Shown here one piece after another: positions 51,600 to 63,534 of a stretch of 64,000 bases of DNA. Made by a program: the position numbers and the translations under genes. This stretch comes from Durusdinium trenchii. Its lineage: Eukaryota > Sar > Dinophyceae > Suessiales > Symbiodiniaceae. Positions within the stretch are counted from its first letter, which is position 1, and every line of letters starts with the position of its first letter. The stretch covers positions 263,729 through 327,728 of the forward strand of contig CAXAMN010001126.1 of the NCBI GenBank assembly GCA_963970005.1. The letters run 5' to 3'. The notes under the pieces are model-generated. The model searched no databases. It worked only from the letters and a program-made list of their open reading frames with translations, and was not told the DNA's origin.

Positions 51600-54370
51600 C
51601 CTTATATCTGGGATAAATATACAGATTAAAAAAGTTTGGGGATAGGGTCGCTAAAAATTACAGAGCCTCTTCCAAAAGGATATGACAACTGCGCGTCACC
51701 AGCCTTGCGAAACCGACGCCAGCAGTTAGAACGTGTTCGTCCCAGACTCCACGAGCAGAAGTTGCTATGTTTTTGGGGAAAGAACTAAAACTCCACAACC
51801 ATGGCACACCTAATGGAACAAATTATAAAGTTTTTCAAACAATCTTATAACTCGGAAAGTGTGTGACGCCCTTGTCAAAAATAGTTGTGACTGTCTTTGA
51901 AAAAATTATAATTCCAAAGCCGTGGGACACCAAATGGAAAAAGTTAGTTTTTTCCAAGGAAACTATAACTCGGAATGTGTGCGACGTCCTTGTCAAAAAT
52001 AGTTATGATTTTATTGAAAAACCTATAACTCCAAATCCGTGGGGCACCTAATGGAAAAAGTTAGCGTTTTCCAAAAAAAAACTATACCTCGGAAAGTGTG
52101 TGACGTCCTTGTCGAAAATAGTTGTGATTTTTTAAAAAAGCTATAACTCCAAATCCGTGGGGCGCCTAATGGAAAAAGTTAAAGTTTTTTCAAACAAGAA
52201 CTATGACTCGGAAAGTGTGTGACGTCCTTGTCGGAAATAGTTATGTTTTTTTGAAAAACTACAACTCCACATCCGTGGGGCACCTAATGGAAAACAGTTA
52301 TAGTTTTTTCTCAAAAAACCATAACTCGGAAAGCGTGCGACGTCATTGTCGAAAATAGTTACTATAACTCCAAATCCGTGGGGCGCCTAATGGAAAAAAG
52401 TTATAGTTAAAAAAACCTATATCTCGGAAAGTGTGCGACGTCCTTGTCGATCATAGTTATGATTTTTTGAACAAATTTATAACTCCAAGTCCGTGGGGCA
52501 CCTATTGGAAAAAGTTATAGTTTTAAAAAACAGAAATCTTATAACTCGGAAAGTGTGCGACGTCACTTCCAGAACCGATTACGTTTTCTTGAGAACACGC
52601 CTCGCCGTTGCATTGTTCGGAGCAACTGCGCAAATCGTGGAAGCTATGATCATCCCTCTAAAAAGTTATACATTTTCGCGCAAACAAATATAACTTATGA
52701 TTCGCTGAGGCGTGTATTGACGCCTTCCATTTTCCAAGGAAATACTAGAGATTTACTTGAGACAGCTACGTGACAATGTGTGATCAATATGCGCAGGCGC
52801 CAACTAACAAGAGACAAAAACAGGCAAAATGTGTTGGGTTGTCTGCGTGCCCAGGTGAATCATAAGTTGAAAAATACGTTGGAAAACTTTTTTCAATTGG
52901 GCGTCCCACGAATTGGAGTTATAGTTTTTAAAAGACATAACTATTTTCGACAAGGACGTCACACACTTTCTGAGTTATAGTCTTTCTTGAAAAAACCTAT
53001 AACTTTTTTCCATAAGGTGTCCCACGGATTTGGAGTTATAGCTTTTTTACTCACTTTCCGAGTTATAGTTTCTTGAAAAAAATACAACTTTTTCCAATAG
53101 GTGTCCCACGGATTTGGAGTTATGGTTTTTCAAAAAAACATAACTATGTTCGCCCACACTTTCCGAGTTATAGTTTTTTGGAAAAAACTATAGCTTTTTC
53201 CATTAGGTGCCCCACGGATTTGGAGTTATAGTTTTGTTAAAAAAACATACCCATTTTCGACAAGGACGTCACACACTTTCCGAGTTATGGTTTTTTGAAA
53301 AAAAACTACCCAATATAACTCTTTTCCATTAGGCGTCCCACGGATTTGGAGTTATAGCTTTAAAAAACATAACTATGTTTGACAAGGACGTCACACACTT
53401 TCCGAGTTATAGTTTTCTTGGAAAAACTATAGTTTTTTCCACTTGGTGTCCCACGGATTTGGAGTTATAGTTTAGATCAAAAATTCCAAACTATTTTCGA
53501 CAAGGAAGTCACACAGGTTGCGAGTTGTAAAATAGAAAAGAAACAATATAGTTGAGAGTCAGGAAGACAGCCAGAGGCTTGTTTAGTTGTGTATTTTTTT
53601 ATGATTTTTTGTAAAAATTTTATGAAAACTGATTGGTCCTCAATTTTTGGAGATTTCGTTTTTTTGAGCTTTTTATGATGTTTGCTTTTTTTGATTTTTA
53701 TGAATTATTTTATGATGTGTTTTATGACTTTCCTTTTTTTATGGATTTCCACCAAATCAGAAATTCGACAAAATTCGTGAAATTTTCATAAAAAGTTCAT
53801 TTTAATAAAATCATAACTTTTTCATAAAATAGCTATAATTGTTCATTAACTTTTCATAAATTGTATGTCTTTAATCGTAACAATACAATTTAGAAATAAT
53901 AGATTTTATGAAAATTTTGTGATGTTTCAATGAAATTTTCTGATGTTTTAATGATTTTCTTATAAGAATATTAACATTTGTTGAGCACATCAATAGTTTG
54001 GTAAATTTTTCATAAAGCAGAAACCAAACATTTTTGTTCATAAATGCGTTTCGTAAAAATTTCATAAATAAATCAGAAAAATTTCATAAACCATCTTTCC
54101 TAGCCTCTCCCCAACTCACAACAATATAGCTTTTTCCATTACGCGCCCCACGGATTTGGAGTTTTAGTTCTTTTCCAAAACACATGGCAATTTCTGCTTG
54201 TGGAGTTTGGGACGAAAACGTTCCAACTGCTGGTGTCGTTTTCGCAAGGCTGGTGGCGCACAGTCATCATATCCTCTTGGAAAAGACTCTATCGCGTTTA
54301 GCAACCCTACCCCAGGCCCCAGAACTTATGTAATTTTGTATTACTATCCCAGATATGAAGCATAATATAC
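51600..54370. mobile_element. Foldback element: terminal inverted repeats plus opposed 118-bp arrays
   Basis: Outer arms (about 51603-51840 and 54130-54360) are imperfect inverted copies: CCAGCCTTGCGAAA, CAGCAGTTAGAACG and CCCAGACTCCAC on the left recur inverted on the right. Inside, six units of 98-122 bp (mostly 118-119) run in one direction (51847-52570), and about five to six units run inverted (52905-53540 and 54121-54180). A 330-bp unique centre separates them. Each unit has CTCGGAAAGTGTG, GACGTCCTTGTCGAAAATAG, CTCCAAATCCGTGGGGC and CCTAATGGAAAAAGTTA. No coding sequence is credible. Confidence 0.8.
53552..54120. mobile_element. 569-bp AT-rich insertion with 9-bp target duplication
   Basis: ACAATATAG occurs at 53543-53551 and 54121-54129. 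Removing 53552-54129 restores a normal 118-bp unit of the surrounding array. The insert is very AT-rich, full of TTTTCATAAA and TTTATGAAAA words. Its ends (TTGAGAGT.. and ..ACTCACA) are weakly inverted. Nine-base duplications are typical of Mutator-like elements. Confidence 0.65.
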
Positions 54371-54674
54371 AACACCTGGCGTTGTTTTGCAGCAAATTTT
54401 TTGAACCAAACATGCGGAATCCCCCAGCACTGCTTGAGCTGATCAACTCTTTTACTTGGGCTTTGCTCTTCCCATAGCACTTTGCATCCAGCATTGGAAG
54501 CACAGTTCTTTGATCCACCAAAAAGCTACCCCCTACCTTCTACAGGTGATGTTGAACGCAGTCCGCATTGCTGAATACTTATGAAATATTTCTGCCAAAA
54601 GCGCACCTTATTTATGAAATTTAGTAGATAGCGTGCCCAGAAAAGCTCGCGAATACCCGCAAGCTGGGCGGCGC

Positions 54675-54878
54675 TCATCCTCGTCCAAAGTCAGCGGCGC
54701 AGAGGACGCTGCTGCTCAGCGGCCACAGTAGCCTGTCCACGTCCCGAATGGGTGTGATGAAAGCTGCCTCCAACTCGTCAACTTTGGTGACAAATTGGCG
54801 GAACTCGGTCAAATTGGCGAGCCCAAGAGCCAGGATCTGGTCGCGAACTCCATCCATCAGCCAACTGAAAGCGGGCAC
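54675..54878 (-). pseudogene. Gag-start-like fragment
   Basis: 67 codons including DGVRDQILALGLANLTEFRQ and LEAAFITPI, similar to the first part of gag-like proteins I know from dinoflagellate elements. Truncated to the left. Confidence 0.35.
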
Positions 54879-55775
54879 ACAGGTCCGTGAAGATGGAGTG
54901 GGGCCATGGCAAGAACAGACAACACCACAGTCGACTTGCTTGAACCGCTAAGATGCACTGCTATCGAGGGGACAGACTGCGCAGACGCTACCTGTAGAAG
55001 GGCAATATGACTGCACTCGAAACTATGGACCTCGGCGGAATCATTGACTGAACAATTATCCACGACGATCAGCGGACTTTTCATACGAGGCCGTTCAACC
55101 AAAAATCCAGGCCCGGTCTAAGCCACAAGGCCGTCACTGATCGCGACTCGACCCTGCAACACCCGGATCACGGGAACTCGGCCCGAAGCCCTCACGTGCA
55201 TTCTCCATCTGCACGGAATCCGCCTCGTGCAGAATCAGCGTGAAAAAGGCGATGAACACGCCTGACACGGCAGAGAGCTCCCACGAATGGACCTTCTCGA
55301 ACAGGTGTCGCACACCCACAGCTTGGCCGCACCAACGAAGCCCCTGCTCAGCCGTCCACCTGAGAGGTGATATCTTGGGAAGTAGCCTGGCATCCTGGCT
55401 GAGCTCCCAACAGCTCCGTGCCCCGCAACACGCCAAGCTCGAACCAGGCCAAGAGGTCCTCTTTGCCGGGATCATCGAACGGGGCCGTAGCGAACCATGT
55501 CTTTGGCAGCGGCCATAGCAGCGATCCAACTCCTCAGCCAGTCAAGCTGGGGCGGGCCCTCAAAGCCTGGTGCAGGGCGTGAAACTCGCGCTGGAGGAGA
55601 GCAGCCACCGCCATGGAAGTGAAGATCACGAGCTCGGAGCCAAATCTCGAAAGCTTGAGCTCAAACACGCTGGGGACAAGGCTGACGCAATCCCGAACCC
55701 TGCATTGGGCTACCCCACCAACTCGGGGGCACTCCCCGGCAAAGCCTGTGCCCAGGCATGGTCCTGCACATAGAC
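54879..55775 (-). pseudogene. Unassigned retroelement-like DNA
   Basis: GC-richer than its surroundings, with several open frames (for example LAWFELGVLRGTELLGAQPG in one minus frame). It lies between two relics. No domain recognised. Confidence 0.3.
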
Positions 55776-57017
55776 TCAAAGGCGTCGACCCGGGCGACAC
55801 CCTGAAAAAGACGCTACAGGGCTGAGGTCCAGTAGCGGGAACAGCATTCGTAACCATAGCAGTGAACTGCACGTTGATCTCCAACCATTGGGCTCCGCCG
55901 GCCACCCCGGCATAACTGTATGGCGAACATGGGCATGGATCTCCTCGGCGAGGCCCGGCAACACATCATCCCATTGATTGGGACCGTGGTCATAGAGCAA
56001 CACCCTAAGGCAGAGCCCCAGTTCGCGCCGCAGAACTGTAGCCTGGACCAGCTTCTGCCAAAAATACCTGTGAGGCATGTTGTTCCCCCCAAGCTCGGAA
56101 GAATCCAGCCAGTTACCGATCGCACAGGTCTCGGTAGAAGAGAGCTTGGCCTGAAAGCCCCAGGCCACGGCCACATGCCGCCATGATTTTGCTGAAACCA
56201 AAGCTAAGTCGGCGGGGGCAAGCAAGTCACTCATCTGCTGCACTTTGCTCCGAGAAACCGGACCAGTCTTGCCCAGTGCGAACATGGAAGCAAACACTCG
56301 AACGGTCGGTCGGCCAAGCCAAAATCTCAGCTAAGAAGGCACCGCCAAAAGGGTCTTGTCCGTAGCTCGCAGCAGCCGCGACCGCAGAAAGTGCGTCCAT
56401 CGGACACACCCCATCGCCATGGCCCACGGGCCAAACAGCGCCAGTCATTCAGGATCCCGGTGGTCAAGAGCAGCTCGCATGGCCTGCTCCAATGGAGCCA
56501 GCATCGCCGGCTGCGCGACAGCAGCCTGCTAGGCACCAATACCCAGGGCTGACTTGGAGGCAGCACGCACCCTTCACGTACTGCAGCGCGGGCAAATGCC
56601 TGGAAGGCGCTGAACAGGTCTGAATGAGGCGGGACTCCGGCTCATGGGAGGACAACAACTTGGCGACCAACGGATCAACCATAGTGCGGCTCTTGGCCAA
56701 GTCATCACGATAAGTGCTGGCCTGGAAGAACACGGCCTCCAACGTTGTCTTGAACTCCGCATTGCGCACTGGCAACAGGACGGACGCACCGCCGGCATCC
56801 CCAACGCCTTGAGCGAAGGAGAAGGAGCTCACCATGGTGGGCCATCACGACCCTGACGTCTCCTCGAGCCCTCGCCCACAATGGCACGGCACTCGAGCCA
56901 GGCGTGAGCAACCGCTAAACCACCCTCCCCAACTGCCTCGGCGAAGTCCAGGAAGTAGAAGGCGAAATCAGCATCAGCTTGAAGCCCATTACGCTCCCTG
57001 AAGCTCTCCACCGCCAT
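55776..57017 (-). pseudogene. Tyrosine-recombinase-like relic
   Basis: Frames in order: FRERNGLQADADFAFYFLDF (about 57000), GVGDAGGASVLLP then AEFKTTLEAVFFQ, GVCPMDALSAVAAAASYGQD, and finally SWRHVAVAWGFQAKLSS, AIGNWLDSS and NMPHRY (56297-55776). The last series fits the end of a tyrosine recombinase (RH..., GNW, HRY with the Tyr as nucleophile), as in DIRS-like elements. Several frameshifts. Confidence 0.5.
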
Positions 57018-58259
57018 GGGCAGAAAAGGACCCCTGGCAACTCCAGGAAAAGAAATTCACCTGAAGCCGTTTTGGGTCACTTGAGCATACGTGGCAGCGG
57101 CGGCACATGTATGTGCAAGATGCCACAACTCAAGTGAGATCCACTGACATGAATGATTATGTGTCCACCACACCTGCCCTACAAGCACAAGACACTACAA
57201 TTTATGAATGAATTCAAGACTGGAACAAGCTGACAAGGAACACCAAATATCAAGCCTTCAGCTCCAGCTCCAGCCGGCTCCTCCTGGAAATCAAGCTGGC
57301 AAGCGGAAAGGACAATGTGTTTACCTGGAAAGAGGAAGTGACTATTGCCAAAAAAATGAAGTTAAGGGTCTCTTCAGTATGACAAATCCTAAAGCTTAGC
57401 AGCGCTGGTCGGACGAAATGCATGCTTTGCATTGCTTTGCTGGCTTGCTCTGCAGTGAGCCTCGCCCATAATGGCCTGGGCCTGTCAGGTGCTGCAATTG
57501 CGCTCGCTTTTGCATTCATTGGGTTCTTGCAATTGGAACCTAATAGCGATGGCCTCCAACCTATAGTGCTTGGGCAAAAAAACCGTCCTCGAACCCAAGT
57601 GGAGCATTGCATTCTCACCAAATGGGCTAGTTGCTAGTGATCTATGCAGTCAAGTCAAAGACAGCATTGGACATCCGCCCCCCTGCCAGCCCACCTGATT
57701 TCCATCTGCAAAGCCCATGAGACCTTGAGACAATGAAGCAATTCAAAGCACTTGCGAACCCCTGGAAGCGCTTGCAACATCATCTCAACTTGAGATTGCA
57801 ACCCAATTGTTGCTGCAGCTGCGCAATTTTTTGCTGCAGCTGCACCGCCTGTTTGCCTGCAATTTGCACAATTCAAGCGGGATTGGTTCGTCTTCGGAAT
57901 GGAGAGCTGAAAACAATACGAAGAGTGAAACTCATATCTCTTTAATTTCGGCCACCAAGAAACTCAGCGCATTGATGTTCATCGGCAGCTGTGCAGGGGT
58001 CCTGCAAATGCGCTGCAAAGATCATGCTAATCATATCGTGGAGTGTGAAGCAGACCCAGGCATCAAATCAAATGAACTGAAGTCCTTGGCATTTGAGGTG
58101 TGTTAGGAGGCAGAGGTGGCGGCGGTGGTGGTGACATGAGAACGTTCGCCTCTCATCAGAGACCGTCCCTGTTCTCTTTCAATCCAGTTGTTCGTCTCAC
58201 TACAGGCTGCAGGTGCCGCTCAGCTCAAGCACTCTCTTGAAGGTGCGTCACATCCTTGC
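57018..58259 (-). other. Probable introns and small exons of the Gly/Cys/Gln-rich gene
   Basis: A Gln-rich exon candidate follows TTGCAG at about 57863 (QAVQLQQKIAQLQQQL). A short one follows TTTCCAG at about 57290 (RSRLELELK). Phases to neighbours were not fully resolved. Two units of the CTAGTAG family lie at 57538-57562. Confidence 0.35.
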
Positions 58260-58839
58260 CTGGGACTGCATCACCTGCTGCTGCAATTGCTGCTGTTGGA
58301 GCTGAAGCTGCTGCTGTAGTTGAGCGAGTCCTGTCCTTGGTTAGAACACACCCTCTTAGCCAAGCACTAGGGAATGGAACTCAAGAAAGCAACGGACAAA
58401 TGCTCTCAAATAGTTACAGCAGCTGATTTCAATTTGAGCGCATGGCTGGATGCCACTGATGCTGCCGTCTTGCAGGCCACATCCTCCACATCCCCCACAT
58501 CCACTGTACTGACCACATCCGCCACACCCGCAATGTCCACCAGGGCCACAGCCACAGCCACATCCGCCACACCCACCACAGCCGCAAGGATTGTTCTGGC
58601 ACTGGCCACCACAACAGCCACAGCCACCGCACCCACAGCCACCACAACCTCCGCAACCGCTGCACCCGCAGCCGCCGCATCCGCCACAACCACTGCTACG
58701 GCAGCCGCAGCCACAGCCGCTGCCACAGCCACCGCCACAGCCACCTCCGCAGCCCTGGCAACCAGGTCCGCCTGGAAGCCTCAAGATACTCAGCTGGTCA
58801 GTCACATACCGGCCAGCTGGGCGTCGAAGGCTCTAAGGT
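58260..58839 (-). CDS. Gly/Cys-rich then Gln-rich protein (three in-phase exons, partial)
   Basis: Exons 58839-58810 (donor GTATGT), 58771-58478 (donor GC) and 58330-58260 (donor GC) join in frame with AG acceptors. The first gives LRAFDAQLA. The second gives about 97 codons built from CGGCG-type repeats with [16 protein letters not shown] and GQYSG variants. The third gives [14 protein letters not shown]. Cys at nearly every third residue suggests metal binding or disulfide cross-linking, like metallothioneins or structural Gly/Cys proteins, but no exact family is recognised. The other two frames of the middle exon are also open, a property of the repeat. The start is missing. Confidence 0.5.
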
Positions 58840-59243
58840 CTCAACGGCATGCCCATTGCTCTTGCGAGCTGTCCCTGCATCAACCTTTGCAGTTGGTTTG
58901 TTGCCAAAACGTCTCAAAGAACAAGAAAGAAGAATCTCTTGTTGTTGACCTGCCTTCCTGGATGTCAAACAAAAACAATCACTTGGACTTGGACATCAAC
59001 CAAGGTTTTGTGTGATTGGATCCAAAACTTGGGGCCAAACAGATTGTCTACCTCTGCTTGATTCGGAGCCTCGCTGTTCAAGAAATGTTGACTGTCAGTA
59101 TGTCACAACTCTAAAAAATAAGGTCTAAAAGCAGAATGCGAGTGGAGACTCATCATTCCAAACCGAATCATCAATGCAAGGAAATGCTTCCGAAACCAAA
59201 ACAGTCCCTTGCTGCGCTGCTAACCTGTGCACATGCTGCGGAA

Positions 59244-59500
59244 TCAGGCGCATTCGACCTGAGCTCGCTCCATGCTTTGGCAGCTTAAGAACTGATAGTG
59301 GTGGGCATTGAGGGCATCACGGGTCCATGCCCAAGAAAGGTGTCGTTTGCCCTTGCATCCCCTGCCAAGGAACCAGCTAGAGATGCAGCCCTTCTGGCTG
59401 CAAATAATGTCATTAACTTCAACGTGAAACAAATCCCGAATTGTGACCCACACAGTCCGTCCAGCCTTCCACGGGGCACGCACTGCACCTTGACCGGCCT
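59244..59500 (-). CDS. Candidate upstream exon
   Basis: After TCTCCTCAG near 59500, one minus frame reads VKVQCVPRGRLDGLCG and ends at a GT. It could be an earlier exon of the Gly/Cys-rich gene, but it is unlinked. Confidence 0.3.
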
Positions 59501-59509
59501 GAGGAGAAA

Positions 59510-60540
59510 AAACGATGGGAACTAACCCATGTCTTGTTGTGTCTCCTGGTTCATCTTACACCACCAACACAAAATAAGGTTCACGCGTCGGCGTCAGCAC
59601 CTTGCTGCGCGGACACCTGTGTCCTTAAGAACCACAGAACCGTCAGAAATGAAAAAATACAAAGAAAAAAATGAAATTGTTACTAATAGCGATGCCCAAT
59701 TGTTACTAATAGCGCTGCCCTTGTTACTAGTGGCGATGCCCTTGTCTGCTACGGAGACGAGGCCTTGACCCTGCCCACCCACCTGGAGCTGGCGGGTCCT
59801 TGTCGGAAAAAGTTGAAAGGCTTTGAAACGCGTGTGCCAAAATGACAAGCTGAAAAATTGGAAGTTCACAAACAGGTGAAATTGGAACTCTTGTGAACGA
59901 ATCTCCTGAAAGTTCGGAGGCGGCAGCAGGTTAGGAGACTTAGACGGAGGTGTGGTGCCTGCGACGTGCAGCAATGCACACATTGAATGAGTTTTGATTC
60001 TAGTCTAGATCTTTCTGGTTGCAGTTCCATATAATTCTTAATATGTCAGGGCTGCGATTTGGATGTTAAAGGATGTAGACAATGTAGACTTCAACGTAGA
60101 CTTCAAAACTGCAAAACGAAGGTCTTGCATCTTTGAAGAATGTCACAACCAGTTTTGGACTGCTAGGAACCCAGCCAGCGGCAGGCATGTTTGGGCCTGC
60201 ATCTGAGCCAGTTGACCCCAGTTTTTTCCTCCCTGATCTCTCCGCTTTGTCAGTTCTTGTCCCATTTCAATGGCCTGTGTGTCATGGTGGTTTTCTTGTC
60301 TGCTCACACCGAGCTGTGCTCAAAAAAGAATACGCATTCCCAGATAGACTGACCGGAACGTACAAAGTTTTCCTAATCTGCAACTGCAGTTGAGCAAACA
60401 GTTGTAAACCCCTTTCTTTGGTTATCCACAAATATTTGTAGGGCTGCGCAAAAGTTGCATTTCAGAGTTTGCATGTATCACAGGGCCTCACTCTGATGCA
60501 CAACATTTCTTTACACACCATACCAATACATTCTAATATA
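59510..60540. other. Intergenic, with a short CTAGTAG-type repeat at 59683-59745
   Basis: The repeat reads GTTACTAATAGCGATGCC and variants, three units. No exon supported. A plus ORF (60133-60393) shows no family marks. Confidence 0.35.
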
Positions 60541-61207
60541 CAAATATACAATTATACACATACATACATACATACATACATACATACGTACACACAAACA
60601 TACATACCATACCACACCATACCATGCCATGCGACGCCATACAGTACAATAGCATGACATTACATTACATTACACATACATACATCCATACATACATGCA
60701 TGCATGCATACATATGTACATGCATACATACGCGCATACACACATACATTCCATATACATACATAACGTACATATATATACATACATACATACATACATA
60801 GATGCATACATACATACATACATACAGTACAGTACAGTACAGTACATTACATTACACTACACTACACTACATACAAGAACGAATTAGGATATATATATAT
60901 GTGTGTAATACATACAAGACACGACAACACAAAACAAAACAATTACAACTACAGTCGCAATACAATACATTATATATATACTTACATACATACATGCATA
61001 CATACATAAACAGACATACACATACCATATGGTACATTTACATACCATTACGTACCAATACCATTACAGACCATTATATACATCACATTACATTGCTTTG
61101 CAATACAATGCATTGCAACACACTACACTACATCACAATACATTACAACACATTACAATACATTTCTCTGTATTGCATTACATCTCTCTACACTACACTA
61201 CAATAGT
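60541..61207. repeat. CATA/ACAT/CATTA microsatellite tract
   Basis: About 670 bp of ACATACAT, TACAGTACAG and TACATTACATT type runs. The His/Thr/Tyr/Ile repeat ORFs are not credited. Confidence 0.9.
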
Positions 61208-61229
61208 GACAATAGTGTGCCACCAGTGC

Positions 61230-62710
61230 TCAAACACGTTCGCACGGTTTGAGCGGACGAGCCCCTTGATTTTCGCGCGTGCCTCCACCCGCGCTGTCAT
61301 ACTTTCACGTGTATGTGCTCCATTACAAGATCACCTTGGCTGCCCTGGCTCCACCTCTACCTGCACAGCGCTGGACTCCGGTCCGAAGTCCGGAGAGCAG
61401 CTGTTGGCGCGAGGGCTGGAACAAGCCCGGACTTGTTCCCTTCTTTTGATCTTGATTGGCGCAAACTGTTCCGGACTTCAGCCACTCAGCCCATCAGGAT
61501 AGCTCACTTTCGCAAAGCTCTCTCGCAAACTCAGGCCAATGGTTTTTGCTGGCACCATGGTCATTTCCACACGCTCCAATCACTGGGCGCAGCCCCCCCG
61601 CCTGTGAGGCCGCCGTCCCAAAGATCTCAGGTGGGGCCGGATTGCAGGGCGTTAAACGCGCGCTCGACTCCAGGCCTCTTGGCCTGGTACTGGTTTATCA
61701 ACACGCTGACACTCGATAGCTAGCCTCCTTCGCGCAGCCAGGCGCAATTCTCTTTTGCGTTTGGAGATTTCACGCTGACCTGCGTCCCGCGCCTGCCCAG
61801 GCTACATTACATGATCTTCGATCGCGAACGGGACTTCAAGCCCGGGGCCCTGCTCATCAGGACTCCAATCACCTACTCAATCTCGTCGAGACCTGTAAAC
61901 TCCGTGCCTTGAATTGCCATGATCCTGCACAAGGCCCCCTCTGTCACTGACCGGTGCGAGTCCAGAACCGACTTTGCGTTAACCTGCTCAGTTCTGCCAA
62001 CCACGAAAGGCCCGTTGGCACTGTCAATGCCACCATTTGGGAATCTGCCACCTTCGATCAGGACTCTGACCCATGCCTGTCTGCATCAGAACTTTAGGCA
62101 TCACTTCCGACATTTTTTGTTCAGGATCCTGCACCCATCTGGGAACCAATGGCAACATCACAAACACTCAAAACAGAAGGACCGTGTCCATGACCTCATG
62201 CAGGAGGCAGCCTTTGCAGCCCAGGCTCACGACACTCTTCAAGTCTTGAACATAATCAACCGTCTTGCACCCAAGTCAGTCAAGAAACGCATTCATCTTC
62301 AAAGCACAGACGGTCACACGCTTCGCCCTGTTGAGGCCCACCCGGGCCTTCTTCAGCAAATGGAGATCCTCACAGGCCCAGCAATGTGCCACGGGGTTCA
62401 CACTTCCGACAGTGGTGCTGCACACGCACCACTGTATTTTGACTAGATCGGATCTCACTTCAGCAGACTGCGGGAGACTGCTCCTCATGGCTGCGTGATC
62501 CTGAGTCAACGTACTGGTACCATGCCGACGACAACCAGGAGCTGACTTTGCCGGCTTCGGTGTTTCAAGACGCTGCCATCTTGTTTTTGCCTTGTGACAA
62601 CCCAGACACCGAAGATCTGACAGATCAGGCGTTGGGAAACTTCCTTTCCATGCTGATGGGCTGAAAGCCCCACGGATCACAATGCGGATTGGCTGCGCAA
62701 TAGACCGCAA
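61230..62710 (+). pseudogene. LINE (non-LTR) retrotransposon relic, endonuclease C-terminus and linker
   Basis: Plus-strand frames: LLNLVETCKLRALN then HDPAQG (about 61870), ESRTDFALT (about 61950, like the SRIDF motif of the AP endonuclease), RTLTHACLHQNFRHHF, then LMQEAAFAAQAHDTLQVLNI and NRLAPKSVKKRIHLQSTDG (about 62195-62315). The last resembles the linker before RT in dinoflagellate LINEs. RT itself is absent, and the frame breaks near 62446. Upstream, 61313-61723 is open and may be more of the endonuclease. Confidence 0.55.
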
Positions 62711-63265
62711 TGTCTGGCGTGCCGAAAGGTCGAAAAAAGGTCACTACACTACACTACACTACGTACATACATGTACATATATAGCAAATACAGTACTTGT
62801 TTCTCACATTAAGCCATCACTGGCAAGCCGATCTGTATAAATGATTCCGCTTGTCCACCTGCGCAATATCTTCTTACCTCCAGCCGAATGGTTGATGCCT
62901 GCCGAGCAGCTCATACACACATAAAGAATCAAGTCATGTCTCTTGGGGCTCTAGAGACAGGAGAACTTCACATTAGCAAAGCAAAGCGTTTTGAAGGCAC
63001 GAGCCTTCGGGCCAAGTTGTGATTTGACAGTATGCAGATTCAGCACAACTCCTTTTTGCACAACACAAGGGACTTTATGCTGTAAGGCCTCCATGACCTT
63101 TCCAGCTATCGCTGGCATGTGGTGGGCCAAGAGGCTATCAGCCTGTGGGTGTCGTGTTCATCCAGTTCAACTGCATAGAAGATTGAAAGTGCTCGATTCT
63201 GAAGTCCAAAGCTATGCACCTTTGCAGAAACCATACACAATACACCTTTATAGAACCATTGATTC
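62711..63265. other. Intergenic or intronic, no exon resolved
   Basis: A short CACTA run follows the LINE relic (62745-62770). An exon-like minus segment (VELDEHDTHR, near 63160) could not be phased. Confidence 0.3.
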
Positions 63266-63349
63266 CTGAATGCCATCCAAGTGGCCGGGACTCCATTGAC
63301 CTTCACCACCAAGTCACCTTCTTGTATTCTATAGCCCTCTGGGCTTTTC
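63266..63349 (-). CDS. PDZ-like exon
   Basis: An 84-nt exon after CTTCAAG, ending at a GA donor. It reads SPEGYRIQEGDLVVKVNGVP then ATWMAF, which fits the GD.VV.VNG core of a PDZ domain. A different upstream frame (QIDLDSIANETDLSDF) looks coding too and runs straight into it, so an indel or another splice is possible. Partial gene, with its start right of this point. Confidence 0.45.
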
Positions 63350-63534
63350 CTTGAAGTCAGACAAATCAGTCTCATTCGCAATGCTGTCCAAGTCAATCTG
63401 TGAGTTGGTTGTCCGTTTGAGGGCATTGCTTGTTGTAGGTATCCACTGCCCCTCCTTCTGCCACCTGGCCAGCAAAATGCAAATCTTGCAAGCCTTTCAA
63501 AGAAGAACCAACTAAACCTGAGGAAAGCTGGCAC

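Noticed and set aside
51847..53540. CRISPR array
   Set aside because: Units are contiguous 118-bp copies without spacers and reverse direction midway; the host is eukaryotic.
53580..54115. AT-rich tract as a replication origin
   Set aside because: It is explained as an insertion with a 9-bp target duplication, and nothing else supports an origin.
54267..54521. 84-codon minus ORF
   Set aside because: It begins in the arm of the foldback element and has no splice or family support.
58406..58744. Ala/Val-rich and Trp/Arg-rich frames over the Gly/Cys exon
   Set aside because: Only the Gly/Cys frame joins flanking exons in phase.
60469..61502. Tyr/His/Thr/Ile repeat ORFs
   Set aside because: CATA-type microsatellite.
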